64,000 nt of DNA from Dysidea avara (GCF_963678975.1 NC_089274.1:2220001-2284000), one strand, 5' to 3'. Shown: positions 43,603 to 54,615, numbered from the stretch's first letter. The notes: generated by a model from the letters alone, not told the origin. Numbers and translations: made by a program.

Positions 43603-45177
43603 TCAGATGTCCCCATCTTTCTGTCTTGGTCTTAGGCGACTTTTCCAGGAGTTGGTTTCCTCATGTGGTAGCACAGTTGGTGATGCTCCCTCCTGTTGTT
43701 GGTCTTCAACATCATCATCAATTGAGCTGTCAGGGGTTGAGCCTTGGATTCCCTCAGCTAGGTTAGTAACACCTTCAATATTTTGTGAAATTGGCCTCTT
43801 ATCACATTTATTTCCACTGCCAGTAATTCTTGTTGGCCAAAACTTATCAGGTAATAATTCAGAGCAATATCTCACCCTGTCATAAGCTACTCTAAATGAT
43901 TTTGCTTGTGGCCTATCCACCGGACGAACAACCACTCCAGTTTCATCCTGTGCTATTATTCGATAGGGCCCATGAAATGGCCTAGCAAACTTGTAAGACT
44001 TACATGCTTTTGCAGCCGGCATGTACACCATCACTCTATCACCAACTTTAAAATTAGGTGGCTTAGATCGCTGATCATTATATAATTTCTGATTTTTCTG
44101 GGCTTTCTTAATATTGCTTCTCGCCAATTCCCATGCTTCATCCATCTTAATGGTTATTTCTCCCTTGTAAGTGTCCACATCCACTTCCTGCTTAGAGCCA
44201 CCGTCCATATCCAATACTGTTGGCAATCTGGGATCCCGCCCATAGAGCAAGTAAAATGGAGACTCTCTCACTGACTCCTGGACACTTGCCCTATAGGCAA
44301 ACAGAACAAATGGAAGGTGACTATCCCAATCTTTTCCACTCTGCTCCACCTTCTTAGCCAACATACTGGTTAATGTTCTATTGAATCGTTCTGTCAATCC
44401 ATTAGTCTGTGGATGATACACTGTTGTGTTTAATTTACTTACACCTAGTAACTTGCAAATTTCTGTCATCAGATATGACAGGAATGCAGGGCCCCTATCT
44501 GACAACAACTGGCATGGAACACCATGACAGCAAATTATCTCCTGTACAAACAGCTTTGCAATAGTGAGTGCTGTTTGATCCTTGGTTGCAAATACCTCTG
44601 GCCATTTTGTAAGATAGTCAGTAAACACAACAGCATAACGATTTCCAACATGTGAAGTAGTGAACTGGATCACATCAACTCCCACTCTATGAAATGGCCC
44701 CTCTACAGGTATCGGCGTCAATGGAGGGTGGACAGCCCTACCAGGGTAACGTGTAGCACAGACCAAACAACTCTGACACCATTTGGAAATGTCACTCCTC
44801 ATTTTAGGCCACCAGTAGTGCTTTGGCAATTCTCCATGTACCTTCGCATCTCTCAAATGAGCACCGAATGTTCCACTATGAGCCTCTTCAAACAATTTAA
44901 TACGGTCACAATCTGGAGGGATAAGGCGCAAAGTTTTATCTGTCTCAATATAATACAGGACATCTTCCATCATGAGATATTGATACCTACTCAATAAAAT
45001 TTCCCTTGCCTTCTTATCATCATCAGGTAACATTCCCCCTTCTTGATATTCAATGATTATCCTTAATTCTGGATCTTCTCTGTGCCTGCTTCCTATACTT
45101 TGTTTGCCACTGTCATGCGATACTGGTTGTACTGCAGCAGTGATAGACAATTCAGACTTTTTATCTAAACAGTCTTG
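43603..45177 (-). pseudogene. Integrase frame of the young Ty3 element (separated from RT by a frameshift)
   Basis: The frame is open from 45177 to the stop at 43603 but has no ATG at its beginning. It carries the zinc-binding H-H-C-C region (EEAHSGTFGAHL, then CQSCLVC), catalytic D-D-E residues in GVDVIQF, LLSDRGPAF and TNGLTERFNRTL, and a C-terminal GPY/F module (FHGPYRII) after KVGDRVMVY. It lies in the -1 frame relative to RT-RNase H, overlapping it for 13 nt (45165-45177). No slippery heptamer is visible in the overlap, so a one-base loss is more likely than a programmed shift; an assembly error is also possible. Integrase would insert element cDNA into the genome. Confidence 0.9.
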
Positions 45178-46928
45178 TCAACATCGATATCACCCTGAAC
45201 CACTGCAGCAGCCACCAGTAACTCCTCTGTACACTCATCAGGCAATGATGACTGATGCACTGGGAATCTTGACAAACTATCAGTACTAGTATTACTTTTA
45301 CCCGAATGATAATGAATAATCAAATCTACCTCTTGTAAGGCCAAACCCCATCGTGCAAGTTTGCCTGAGGGATGAGGAGTATTCAATAAGGATTTAAGGG
45401 GTTCATGATCACTAAATACATGACAACGATGTCCATAAAGATAATGGCGGAAGTGTTTGACAGCCCACACAACTCCTAAGGCTTCCAACTCTGTAGCACT
45501 ATATCTCTTCTCGTGTGACTGTAACGTTCGACTAGCATATGCTATAGGTCGCACTGTTACATCCTGTTGTCTTTGGGCCAATATAGCACCCAATCCAACT
45601 CCAGAAGCATCGGTCTCCAGGATGAATTCCTGGTCAAAATTAGGAAATGCCAACACTGGTGCTTGGGTTAAAAGTTGTTTCAAATTTTGGAAGGCATTTT
45701 CCTGGGCTTGACCCCAAGAAAATTCAATGTTCTTTCGTGTAAGTGCATAAAGAGGGTTTGCAACTGTAGAAAAATCAGGCACGAATCGACGATAGTAAGA
45801 AGCCAATCTAAGAAAAGAGCGTAAAGATGTTAAATCATGTGACTGAGGAAAACACTGAACTGCTTCTACTTTCTTAATATCAGCTGAAATTCCTTCCTTA
45901 GATACAACATATCCAAGATACACAACTTCACTTCCAGCTAGACAGCATTTCTCTGGCTTCAGCTTCAAATTAGCATTTCGAAATCTTTCAAAAACTTCCC
46001 TCAAGTTATACAGATGTTCCGCAAAACTTTTCCCCACCACCAACACATCATCTAAATAAACCATACAACAATTCCTTGATAGTCCCACCAATACTGTCTC
46101 CATCAATCTTTGGAAAGTAGCCGGTCCATTACATAGTCCAAATGGCATTACACAAAATTCATAATGCCCTGAATATGTGCTAAAAGCAGTCTTCTCCTGG
46201 GACCCGGTATCCATTTGTACCTGCCAATATCCAGCAGCGAGATCCAAAGTTGAGAAAAACTGGGTCTGTGATAACATATCTAAGGTATCATCCACTCGCG
46301 GTAAGGGAAAAACATCTATCTTAGTCACAGCATTTAATCGTCTGTAGTCCACACAAAAACGGTAGCTGCCATCCTTTTTTTCAACCAAAGCAACAGAGCT
46401 AGACCAGGGACTACTTGAATGTTGAATCACTCCCTGTTTCATCATCTTCTGAACCAGTTCCTCCATCTTGCTGTGCAAAGCAAAAGGGATTCGTCTTAAT
46501 GGCTGGCGTATAGGAGGGCTGTCTCCAGTGTCAATTGAGTGTGTAATCAAATCTGTGCATCCCAATTCCACTGGATCCAGGGCGAAAATATCTGAATACT
46601 CAGAGATCAACTCCCTTAGTGAACACAACTGGTTATTTGTCAAACCAGACGCGTTTATTTTCAGCAAATCAAACAATTCAGACAGTCGCTCCTGTTCTTT
46701 TTGTACTGAAACATGTCTACTGTGTTCATTCAAAGACTCAGTAATCACAGAACTAACCAAAGTAGTTGAACCATGATCGTCATCAGTACCCTCTGTCTCA
46801 CAAACAGTCACACTACCAAGTAGACCCAGCTCTTGTCCTGGTTCTAAATATACTGGTTCACATCCATGGTTCTCCAAAATGAGAGTACACTTATTACCGT
46901 CAAGACAAACCAACGCTTCTGGGCTGAC
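45165..46928 (-). CDS. pol: Pol of the young Ty3 element: RT and RNase H
   Basis: The frame has no ATG of its own and is reached from Gag by a -1 shift at 46928-46934. After a short linker (VSPEALVCLDGNK and on) come the RT blocks: KKDGSYRFCVDYRRLN, LDLAAGYWQV, FCVMPFGLCNGPATFQR and the catalytic MVYLDDVLV. RNase H follows with LETDASGVGLGAIL, the Glu in YSATELEAL, and VFSDHEPL. All expected catalytic residues are present. The frame ends in TAG at 45165, before integrase. The product would copy element RNA into DNA. Confidence 0.93.
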   Translation of the reverse strand, partial: VSPEALVCLDGNKCTLILENHGCEPVYLEPGQELGLLGSVTVCETEGTDDDHGSTTLVSSVITESLNEHSRHVSVQKEQERLSELFDLLKINASGLTNNQLCSLRELISEYSDIFALDPVELGCTDLITHSIDTGDSPPIRQPLRRIPFALHSKMEELVQKMMKQGVIQHSSSPWSSSVALVEKKDGSYRFCVDYRRLNAVTKIDVFPLPRVDDTLDMLSQTQFFSTLDLAAGYWQVQMDTGSQEKTAFSTYSGHYEFCVMPFGLCNGPATFQRLMETVLVGLSRNCCMVYLDDVLVVGKSFAEHLYNLREVFERFRNANLKLKPEKCCLAGSEVVYLGYVVSKEGISADIKKVEAVQCFPQSHDLTSLRSFLRLASYYRRFVPDFSTVANPLYALTRKNIEFSWGQAQENAFQNLKQLLTQAPVLAFPNFDQEFILETDASGVGLGAILAQRQQDVTVRPIAYASRTLQSHEKRYSATELEALGVVWAVKHFRHYLYGHRCHVFSDHEPLKSLLNTPHPSGKLARWGLALQEVDLIIHYHSGKSNTSTDSLSRFPVHQSSLPDECTEELLVAAAVVQGDIDVDKTV

Positions 46929-49531
46929 AAAAAACTACCTTCCAATTCAACAATGTTAGGCTCAAACATAGTCACAAGTTGTCGATCAAAGCATATATCC
47001 TTTACTTCAGCCCTCACCAATTTTTGATGTCTTGCAGGTATCCTTGTTGCTTGAATCAAACAAACTGCTCCAGAGTTCAGTTCAGTCTTATTGTCCTCAA
47101 CAGTTTGTAAAGGTACCTCAGCTAATATTTCAGACTCCAAGTTAATGGACTTGATCACATCAGCACCCTCTACATCTTGCTGAATTTCTTGAGGTACAAC
47201 ATCTACCTTACTGTCATTGTCTGACACAGACACATCATCATTCAACATATCATTATCATTCCCCGTCTGAGAAGCTTGAACAAAAAGGTATCCCAGTTTA
47301 GACAACAAATCTGTACCAATAAGTAGTTTGGCTGGTGCCCCCCTCTGTACCTGAATCAGAGCATTTGTTGAATATTCTAAACGACTCACTGTAACTTGAA
47401 TCTGCCGCACCACCTGGAGTCTGTCCCCACTGTAATTCCGCAACACAACTGTGGTAGGTTCCAAACGAGTCTCCACTGCTGCTCTCCATTCTATAGATGT
47501 TTGGTTTGGACTTCGTTGTTCTGCCAATATCTGTAGGAGAGCTTCCAGTTGAATTATGGTTACCGGAGATCCAGTATCCAACAAAGCTTCAAGAGCGACT
47601 CCTTCGACTTCAACCAAACCAGTCAAGGTGGGACCCAACTGAATACCCTCTGTCACAGAATTTGAAGAAATGTTATGCATTGTCACAGTTACTTTGTTCA
47701 ACTCACTACTGATGTTCTCCATCGACTTGCCTTCCGAAGTGTTGGATTCTCCAGAGGGAGTAATACTTGAGACAGTGTTGTTATCAGCATTTCCAATATT
47801 GTTTCTACCTTCACTACCGGCCTTCCCAATACCATTGTTGGTCTTCCCAGGTGTCTCTGAATACTTACCCTTGACTTGGTAAGGGCACTGCCTGATCAAG
47901 TGAGAGGGTGATCCACAATTGTAACATCGTGGTCCCATGTTAGATCTGGTCCCACTGAAACTTTGCGGTCGCGGAACAAATGCAGGTTTCGGGTCTGGAC
48001 GTACAGTCCGAGTCACTGGTGAGAGCGAAGATGCTGACTGAGCAGAATCCAAGTCACGCAACTTAGCCTCTTCAAATCTAGCCTTTGTAAGCAACTGGTC
48101 AAATTTACTCTCACATCCTACAATTTTTGACTTAATTTCTGGTAGAAGTCCAACCACAAATTGATTGACTAAAACTGTTTGGCCCAATGCCTCTGCTTCC
48201 CTTGTTCCTTGGTACACACTAGGATAAGCTCTGTGAAATAGAGTACGGAGCTCCTGAGCATAATGATCCACTGACTCAGAAGCATGTTGTCTTCTATCAT
48301 GAAATAAACTGCTTTGTATTGCAGGCAATCTCACAGGTGTAAACCACTTGCGTAACTCAGCAACTAATAGGCAATAATTGGTACGTTGTTCCATAGTACA
48401 AGACCGAAAAAATGAATACGCCTGTCCATGCAGTCTAGTTATTAAATTCACAAGTTTGGCCTGAGAAGACCAACTGAGAGCGGAGGCCATCAACTCAAAA
48501 CGCTCAAGCCAATCCTCAAATGTGTCCACCCCAAGTTCTCCATCATTCCCCTCTCCACTGAATTTAGGAAGGGGTGGTAATTGCTGAGCTAATAATACAG
48601 ATGTAACAGGATCAATATCCCTCACTGCTGCATTAGAGCTACTGATAACTGGTTGTGTAATACCAGGCAGTAATGGCAGTGAACAAACTGGACCAGTATA
48701 TAACACTGGTGTTTCTGAACTCTGAGTGGAAGGATTACATGTCTGAAGAATGTCACTTACCATTCCACCAGATTGTACTGACTGCTGTTGTCCAGAATAG
48801 TCTGACACCTGCCATTGTGCTCTTGTTATTGACGGTGAAGAAGTACATACGGGTTGTTTAGTTGTACTCACATTTGTAGAGGACAGAGCACTGGTATTGT
48901 GAAACCCTTCCACTAACACATCCCTCTTTGATGTCTGCCATGGTCCTCTTCCTGCCTCTTTACTCTTCAATCGACACTGTAACTCTGCTAGCTGCTCCAC
49001 CAGCCTACCTTCACAAGCCTCCCACTGTCTTCTCACCTTTGCTTCAGCTCTATAACACTCTAATTCCAATTTATCTTCTGCTAGAAGAACTTTCCTTTCT
49101 AGCTCACCATTAAGTTTCTGTAATTTATTCAGTTCTTTCTCAAGTAGCTCACTCCTGGTCTTCCAATGACTCACACTATTCAGTTGTTTTTCCATCTCTT
49201 GACATTTGTACTTCCATTGCTCCAGGTCATTGTTTTGTCTCTTTATCAACTCCTGTAGTTCAGCAGTGGCTTGGTGACCTGTGCTGGAATTAACAGGGTT
49301 AGTCTGACCTTCTGGCAACTGTTGGAGTAACTCTTCATAAAGAGTTTTAAGCTGTTCATTCTCTACTATCTGTCTCTCACACTCATCTTTCCAGTGGTCT
49401 CTTTCCTTCTCTACTTCCTTCAAACTTTCTCTACTAGGATTATCAGTTAGTTTCAAGTTCCTAACCTCTAGTTCTTGTTTCTCCCTCTGTAGAATATCCA
49501 ACTGTAACCTCAAAGCCTCAGTGGTTGTCAT
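46844..49531 (-). CDS. gag: Gag and protease of the young Ty3 element
   Basis: The ATG at 49531 is the first after the primer-binding site; earlier in-frame codons overlap that site and contain no ATG. Residues about 1-190 are Leu/Glu/Lys-rich with heptad-like spacing (a coiled coil). A retrotransposon Gag domain follows around 330-510 (GYPSVYQGT-like AYPSVYQGTREAEALGQ). A CX2CX4HX4C zinc knuckle (CYNCGSPSHLIRQC) lies near residue 535. The protease active site is DTGS at residue 652 with LLIGTDLL about 100 residues later. The frame is uninterrupted for 895 codons and overlaps pol. The long N-terminal coiled coil is unusual for Ty3 Gag and probably supports particle assembly. Confidence 0.93.
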   Translation of the reverse strand: MTTTEALRLQLDILQREKQELEVRNLKLTDNPSRESLKEVEKERDHWKDECERQIVENEQLKTLYEELLQQLPEGQTNPVNSSTGHQATAELQELIKRQNNDLEQWKYKCQEMEKQLNSVSHWKTRSELLEKELNKLQKLNGELERKVLLAEDKLELECYRAEAKVRRQWEACEGRLVEQLAELQCRLKSKEAGRGPWQTSKRDVLVEGFHNTSALSSTNVSTTKQPVCTSSPSITRAQWQVSDYSGQQQSVQSGGMVSDILQTCNPSTQSSETPVLYTGPVCSLPLLPGITQPVISSSNAAVRDIDPVTSVLLAQQLPPLPKFSGEGNDGELGVDTFEDWLERFELMASALSWSSQAKLVNLITRLHGQAYSFFRSCTMEQRTNYCLLVAELRKWFTPVRLPAIQSSLFHDRRQHASESVDHYAQELRTLFHRAYPSVYQGTREAEALGQTVLVNQFVVGLLPEIKSKIVGCESKFDQLLTKARFEEAKLRDLDSAQSASSLSPVTRTVRPDPKPAFVPRPQSFSGTRSNMGPRCYNCGSPSHLIRQCPYQVKGKYSETPGKTNNGIGKAGSEGRNNIGNADNNTVSSITPSGESNTSEGKSMENISSELNKVTVTMHNISSNSVTEGIQLGPTLTGLVEVEGVALEALLDTGSPVTIIQLEALLQILAEQRSPNQTSIEWRAAVETRLEPTTVVLRNYSGDRLQVVRQIQVTVSRLEYSTNALIQVQRGAPAKLLIGTDLLSKLGYLFVQASQTGNDNDMLNDDVSVSDNDSKVDVVPQEIQQDVEGADVIKSINLESEILAEVPLQTVEDNKTELNSGAVCLIQATRIPARHQKLVRAEVKDICFDRQLVTMFEPNIVELEGSFLSAQKRWFVLTVISVLSFWRTMDVNQYI
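46928..46934 (-). promoter_or_regulatory. Likely -1 ribosomal frameshift site TTTTTTG
   Basis: On the minus strand the heptamer T TTT TTG sits exactly in the X XXY YYZ register of the gag frame (codons AGT TTT TTG). A -1 slip here leads into the RT frame, which is closed by TAG just upstream. A downstream structure was not verified. Confidence 0.75.
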
Positions 49532-49563
49532 TATGGTTGCTCTTCTTCTGCTCTTCTTCCTCA

Positions 49564-49581
49564 CATTCGGACAAGCCCCCA
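49564..49581 (-). promoter_or_regulatory. Primer-binding site, tRNA-Pro-like
   Basis: Two bases after the 5' LTR the minus strand reads TGGGGGCTTGTCCGAATG. This matches the tRNA-Pro 3' complement (TGGGGGCTCGTCCGGGAT) at most positions, with mismatches mainly at the distal end. Another tRNA of this species could fit better. Confidence 0.55.
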
Positions 49582-49583
49582 AA

Positions 49584-49782
49584 TGTAATAGATATCATTC
49601 AGCTTCAACAATATAACAGCTTACAATCAACTGAAGAAGAGAGAGCTGGTGACCAGCTCCAGCCTTTTTATACAATCTCTAAGGTCAAGGTTACACATAA
49701 CAACAACAAATTAAGAGTTCTCATAACAATTCTAATTGTTCATATCTATTATTTACAGTTCTAATTATCCATATGTATTACA
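49584..49782 (-). repeat. 5' LTR of the young Ty3 element
   Basis: 199 bp, identical by eye to 43388-43586. It is preceded (minus-strand sense) by the CATG target duplication. Confidence 0.95.
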
Positions 49783-51004
49783 CATGCTATATAATAATAT
49801 ATCATATATACTTCTTGGCAGCCATGGAACAGCAGGGGTCTTTGTCACATACTGTACAGTGTGTAATGGATATGCGTAATGCAAGTCAGCTAAGCAAACA
49901 CCCATATGGTTTTCAGCATGTAATAGTGGCTAGTTAGCGATAGCTACTCACCTAGTTCATACACTAATGGTTATAACTTAGTCCACTGTTGCTGATATAA
50001 GTCTGGATTTCTCTGCTTGATTTATATCAACCTGTGTGAAATTTATGGTCTTGACATTTTTACCTGGTATGGTTCTGTGAGGAATGGCTATGCAGAATGT
50101 CTAAATTTGTAACATAACAATTTTGCAAATTTGTTGAATGCTCTATTAGAGTCAGTGAATACAGTCATTATGGATTTTGGTACTATACAGAGCATTTCAA
50201 GACTACTTTTAAGCAGAAACACTTAGTACAGTGCTATATACACCATAGGGACTAATAAACTTCCTTAAATAATGAATCACATTATAGAAGTCAAACGTGT
50301 CAGACGTGTCGCCAGTAGCGGTCATTAGCTAGATAAACAGCCATCTAACCACTTAATACGTCAAAGCAAAAAAAAAGTGATTGTAAGTATATAACTGCTA
50401 CTGATATGAGCACAATTATCTAGAGTTACTCTAATAAAGCAGTCACCCATTTTTAGATTTATTTTTGTTACAGCGCACAGCAATCCTTCAAAGAATAATT
50501 GTAGGTTTTGACGTTTAGAGTATTATTAGCAGTACCATATGGGCTAATGAATTCATTGCAACTATGAATTTTGTTTAAGATAATAGTGGCGACATAGTCC
50601 AGACTAAATGACACTTATAACCATATGAATACAATTTGCACTTGTATGGATTTCTTTAGTTAGATAAGCTACTGGTTGATCAATAAAGCTGTCTGCACAC
50701 ATCAATTAGCTCTCAGTACAGCTATTTGTGATTTATGACAAAGCAATTTAAAATTCTCTAATAGAGCAGTCTTTCGTTTTTAAGTATTAAATAGTTGGTA
50801 ATGGGATTTCAGCACTTACAGATAATCTACCTTAAGAATCGATTGCCTATATAGCCTTCATATTTTCTCGCCATTACAAATTTTTTTTTTTCTGTGGTGT
50901 TGCTCTATCATGAGTGCACATACTATGTGAGGGAAATAACTGAAAGAAGAAAACAGTGAAAGGCGGTGAAAGGTACAGGACCAAAACCAGCCTTATACTA
51001 ATGT
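49783..51004. other. No gene; three copies of the dispersed motif
   Basis: The CTCTAATAGAG-type motif occurs at 50139-50157, 50425-50448 and 50753-50772. This segment may hold the displaced distal 3' flank of the dispanin gene. No ORF or bounded repeat is supported. Confidence 0.45.
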
Positions 51005-53251
51005 AGGGTCTGCAACGCGAAAAATTGATATCCTCCAATCAACTACCTAACTATTGTCATGTGTTAGGCTAAGTGTAACTTGAATAACACCAGTGTGGCA
51101 GCCAAGTTTGTCACTTTCTTCTGGTAGAAAACGATACAAAAAAAAAGTTATTGTTATTAGTGCTTTACAGTGACCAGCACTGAAGGTCTGACAGCAAGTG
51201 TCTTAAAATCACGTGATTTTTCGTTGCAGCAGTTCGTAAGGTTCTTCGTATGCCACGATATTCACTCTCAACATTGTTAAAGTAGTCTATCATCAACTCA
51301 AAGTATCGGTGGTTTGATTTTATTGGTCAGTTTCTGGTGGCAGCATGATCTGTGCAGCTTTTTGGCGACAGACAAAATGTTTCTTCCTCTGGAGCACAGG
51401 ACAAGCAGAACAGCAACTGCACCGTGGGTCAGCAATGACCAGTACTAGGTAAAGTACTTGCATGCGGAGTATGGTTATAATTGAAGCTTGTTAGCCATCT
51501 GGCTGAGCCATCTATATGCTGAAATTCGGCCAAAATGACGCGATTTTTGCAAACAAATACCAGAATGGTTGATACATCAGTGAGACAGTCTCCAACAGCA
51601 AGGATACGAAGCTTATAAACACCTAACAATACGGCTATCTCGCCCAGTAAACGCATAGGACAATCCAATGCATGAAATAAGCACTCACGTGATCGAAATT
51701 CAAATCGCGGAAATACCCATGAAATCGTTTTCATTTCTGAATAGGAACCATGTAGTGTGCTCCTTTTGTAAATATTTGTGTTAATTGTTCACTCAGGCCT
51801 GGTCTGGACCAATGCAGGTGTGTTTTATGCTGTGATGGCATCATAGGTAGGGTCTTAGACTGCTGGGCTAATTGAGATGCTGAACCTAATGCACACAAAC
51901 TGATTGTCACTTGATTCGAAGTGATTTTAAGGTGATTGGAATAGGTTATGGTTGTATTTTCCGAGATTTGAATATCGATCACGTGAGTGCCTATTTCATG
52001 CATTGGGTTGCTCTATGCGTTTACTGGACGAGATAGCCGTATTGTTGGGTGTTTATAAGCTTCGTATCCTTGCTGTTGGAGACTGTCTCACTGAATGTAT
52101 CAACCATTCTGGTATTTGTTTGCAAAAATCGCATCATTTTGGCCGAATTTCAGCATATAGATGGCTCAGCCAGATGGCTAACAAGCTTCAATTATAACCA
52201 TAAGGTATATGTGGGTATTATGAGTCACTTAAGTTAAAAGCATTCTTATCACCTAATAATGTGACCCCAATTTTTCATACTACTTGTAGGCAAAGGTGTA
52301 CCCATAAACTACACTATCCTAAAATTTCAAAAATTATCCTACCATGTGGTGGGCTGTATGATCTTTTCTCTAAAGTACTTTATGTGCTCCTGTTATGAGT
52401 CATATGGGGGTATTATGGGTCACAATATTCATTACTTCATAAGTTAATTATTTTATATTCAGTTATGGCAAGAGTACATAATATAAATATATATATTATG
52501 TACTCTTGGTTATGGTAAATGTTGTGGAAATATTTACAGGCACTCTAATGGCATTCAAAACATCATAGTTGACTTGGTTTTTGCACTTTATATCTTCATG
52601 CTCCTTACTACATGGTAAGAGGTACATGTAGCTAATCCAGAGCAGTATTCCTGCTTAATGAACTAAGTTATGTCTTAATTGGATTTGCGGTTAGCTTATG
52701 GTCACTGTCTATGTTGATCTGAAGTGGTATCATTCATTTCTTTCTAAATCTACAGGATTTAACCCTCTGAGCACATTTTAAGCTATGCGACCCTTAATAC
52801 AACCTGACCCAAAATATCAGCATATACCTTACTCCGCATGCAGGTACTTTACCTAGTACTGGTCATTGCTGACCCACGGCGCAGTTGCTGTTCTGCTTGT
52901 CCTGTGCTCCAGAGGAAGAAACATTTTGTCTGTCGCCAAAAAGCTGCACAGATCATGCTGCCACCAGAAACTGACCAATAAAATCAAACCACCGATACTT
53001 TGAGTTGATGATAGACTACTTTAACAATGTTGAGAGTGAATATCGTGGCATACGAAGAACCCTACGAACTGCTGCAACGAAAAATCACGTGATTTTAAGA
53101 CATTTGTATCGTTTTCTACCAGAAGAAAGTGACAAACTTGGCTGCCACGCTGGTGTTATCAACGGGTGTTATTCAAGTTACACTTAGCCTAACACATGAC
53201 AATAGTTAGGTAGTTGATTGGAGGATATCGATTTTTCGCATTGCGGACCCT
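51005..53251. mobile_element. 2.2-kb giant foldback element with 9-bp target duplication
   Basis: The left arm (51005-51735) and right arm (about 51945-53251) are extended inverted copies; the ends are AGGGTCTGCAACGCG and CGCATTGCGGACCCT. The flanks TACTAATGT (50996-51004) and AACTAATGT (53252-53260) match at eight of nine positions. The right arm is interrupted at about 52200-52830 by other DNA containing an AAGAGTACATAAT palindrome. Both arms carry the frame RECLFHAL...EIAVLLGVYKLRILAVGD, broken differently in each. Confidence 0.85.
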
Positions 53252-53458
53252 AACTAATGTCACCCAGCTGATAATAGTGGCGTAGGAAGCACGGGTGCTG
53301 GAGCACCCCTACAAATCTGTCCGCGCGCGCCACAAAGTAATTAAATAGATCACGTGAACAGGCAAAAGGGATTCTGATGGTCACGATGATGATTCCGATG
53401 TTGCAGCTCGCCTAACACTAACGCGAGTATTTGTGATTCAGAAGAAGTATAGAAAACG

Positions 53459-53522
53459 ATGGATTCACAATCCAACACGATGGATTCACAATCCAACACG
53501 ATGGATTCACAATCCAACACGA
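53459..53522. repeat. Three 21-bp direct repeats
   Basis: GATGGATTCACAATCCAACAC occurs three times in tandem without change. Each unit contains the small palindrome GGATTCACAATCC. Confidence 0.9.
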
Positions 53523-54190
53523 TGTCATGTGTCTCATACGTGCAGAGATAGATAGGATTGGAGTACAAGATTCCAATTAACATATTCCAGTTATAAAGTT
53601 TACGGAAGCGACGAAGGCGAAGGTGATGACACAGCAAACACCACTAGTAGCAGTAATGCACCTATCAATGTTATCCCCCACCTATACCCCCTCCCGGGCG
53701 TAATGGGGGAAATGGTGGGGATTTGACTTTTTGAAAAATCAAATTCTCCACCCATGGGGGAACAACTAGTGGTCAAATCTCCATGTAGTATGGCTGTTAG
53801 GTACTTTAGGAAACAGGTCAATTCCTTTAGCTTGCAAGTTAAAACAAACGCCTAAAATTTCGAGCGGTCAAATGCCCAGTTTCAGATCAAATCAGGTCAA
53901 AATCCCCCACTAATCCCCTAGTAAGCCCGGGAGGGGGGTAGTGGGGCTTAACATTGATAGGTGCATAATAGGTGTGTACTTGTGTGTCAGTACCCAAGTA
54001 TGTGTGTTGGGTATACCCCTCCTACCTTTTTATTGATGGTAGCTGTTACAGTTACAACAACAGAGAGATCGATCCTTCTCTAGTCTACGAAGTGTTTATT
54101 AAGTAGTCTGGGAGTACATGTTACCTGAACAACTTGTTGCTTCAGAACAGAATTGATGATTTAATTGTTAAAGCATTTACACTTAATACT
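53523..54190. other. No gene recognised
   Basis: Contains an inverted pair around 53655-53970 (CCTATCAATGTTATCCCCCA against TGGGGCTTAACATTGATAGG), probably another small foldback element of about 310 bp. Otherwise nothing is recognised. Confidence 0.5.
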
Positions 54191-54513
54191 ATCTAATCCA
54201 AAACAGCCAAGCTGTAAAAAAAGAGTGCGGCCCTGAGAAAGGCTATGGTGAAAAAAGATGTGAAATCCAAGGTGGCAGCCAAGAAATGGCTGTGATGGTA
54301 GGTTAATGGCAAAAAATTTAATAACAATTCAGGTGAATTTGGTGCCGCTTGGTCTTGGCACAAAATTCACCTGAATTGTCGTTATTAAAACTTTTACCTA
54401 CAATACCATCACAGCCATTTCTTGGCTGCCACCTTGGATTTCACATCTTTTTTCACCATAGCCTTTCTCAGGGCCATACTCTTTTTTTACAGCTTGGCTG
54501 TTTTGGATTAGAT
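54191..54513. repeat. Foldback hairpin of copy B
   Basis: The arms begin ATCTAATCCAAAACAGCCAA and end with its inverse, about 155 bp each. The sequence is closely similar to 2381-2711. Confidence 0.9.
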
Positions 54514-54615
54514 TTCACTTCTTTTTGTATTTGTATACCCCAAAGCCGGCCTATGGTCGGCTTTAGGGCTTTTTAACCTGTCATTTTTTCTTTACTACAG
54601 GAAGAAGAAAAGATG

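Larger units (their letters stand above)
43388..49782 (-). mobile_element. Young Ty3/gypsy-type LTR retrotransposon
   Basis: A 6.4-kb minus-strand element with 199-bp LTRs (49584-49782 and 43388-43586) that read as identical base for base, starting TGTAATAG and ending TATTACA. The flanks share CATG (43384-43387, 49783-49786), or ACATG if one LTR base is counted. Order: primer-binding site, Gag with coiled coil and zinc knuckle, protease, RT, RNase H, integrase with GPY/F module, polypurine tract. Identical LTRs point to a recent insertion. It stands 137 bp beyond the dispanin stop codon, in opposite orientation. Confidence 0.97.

Noticed and set aside
43603..46928. Reading the young element as carrying an envelope gene
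   Set aside because: The integrase frame ends 5 bp from the polypurine tract, so there is no room for a third gene.
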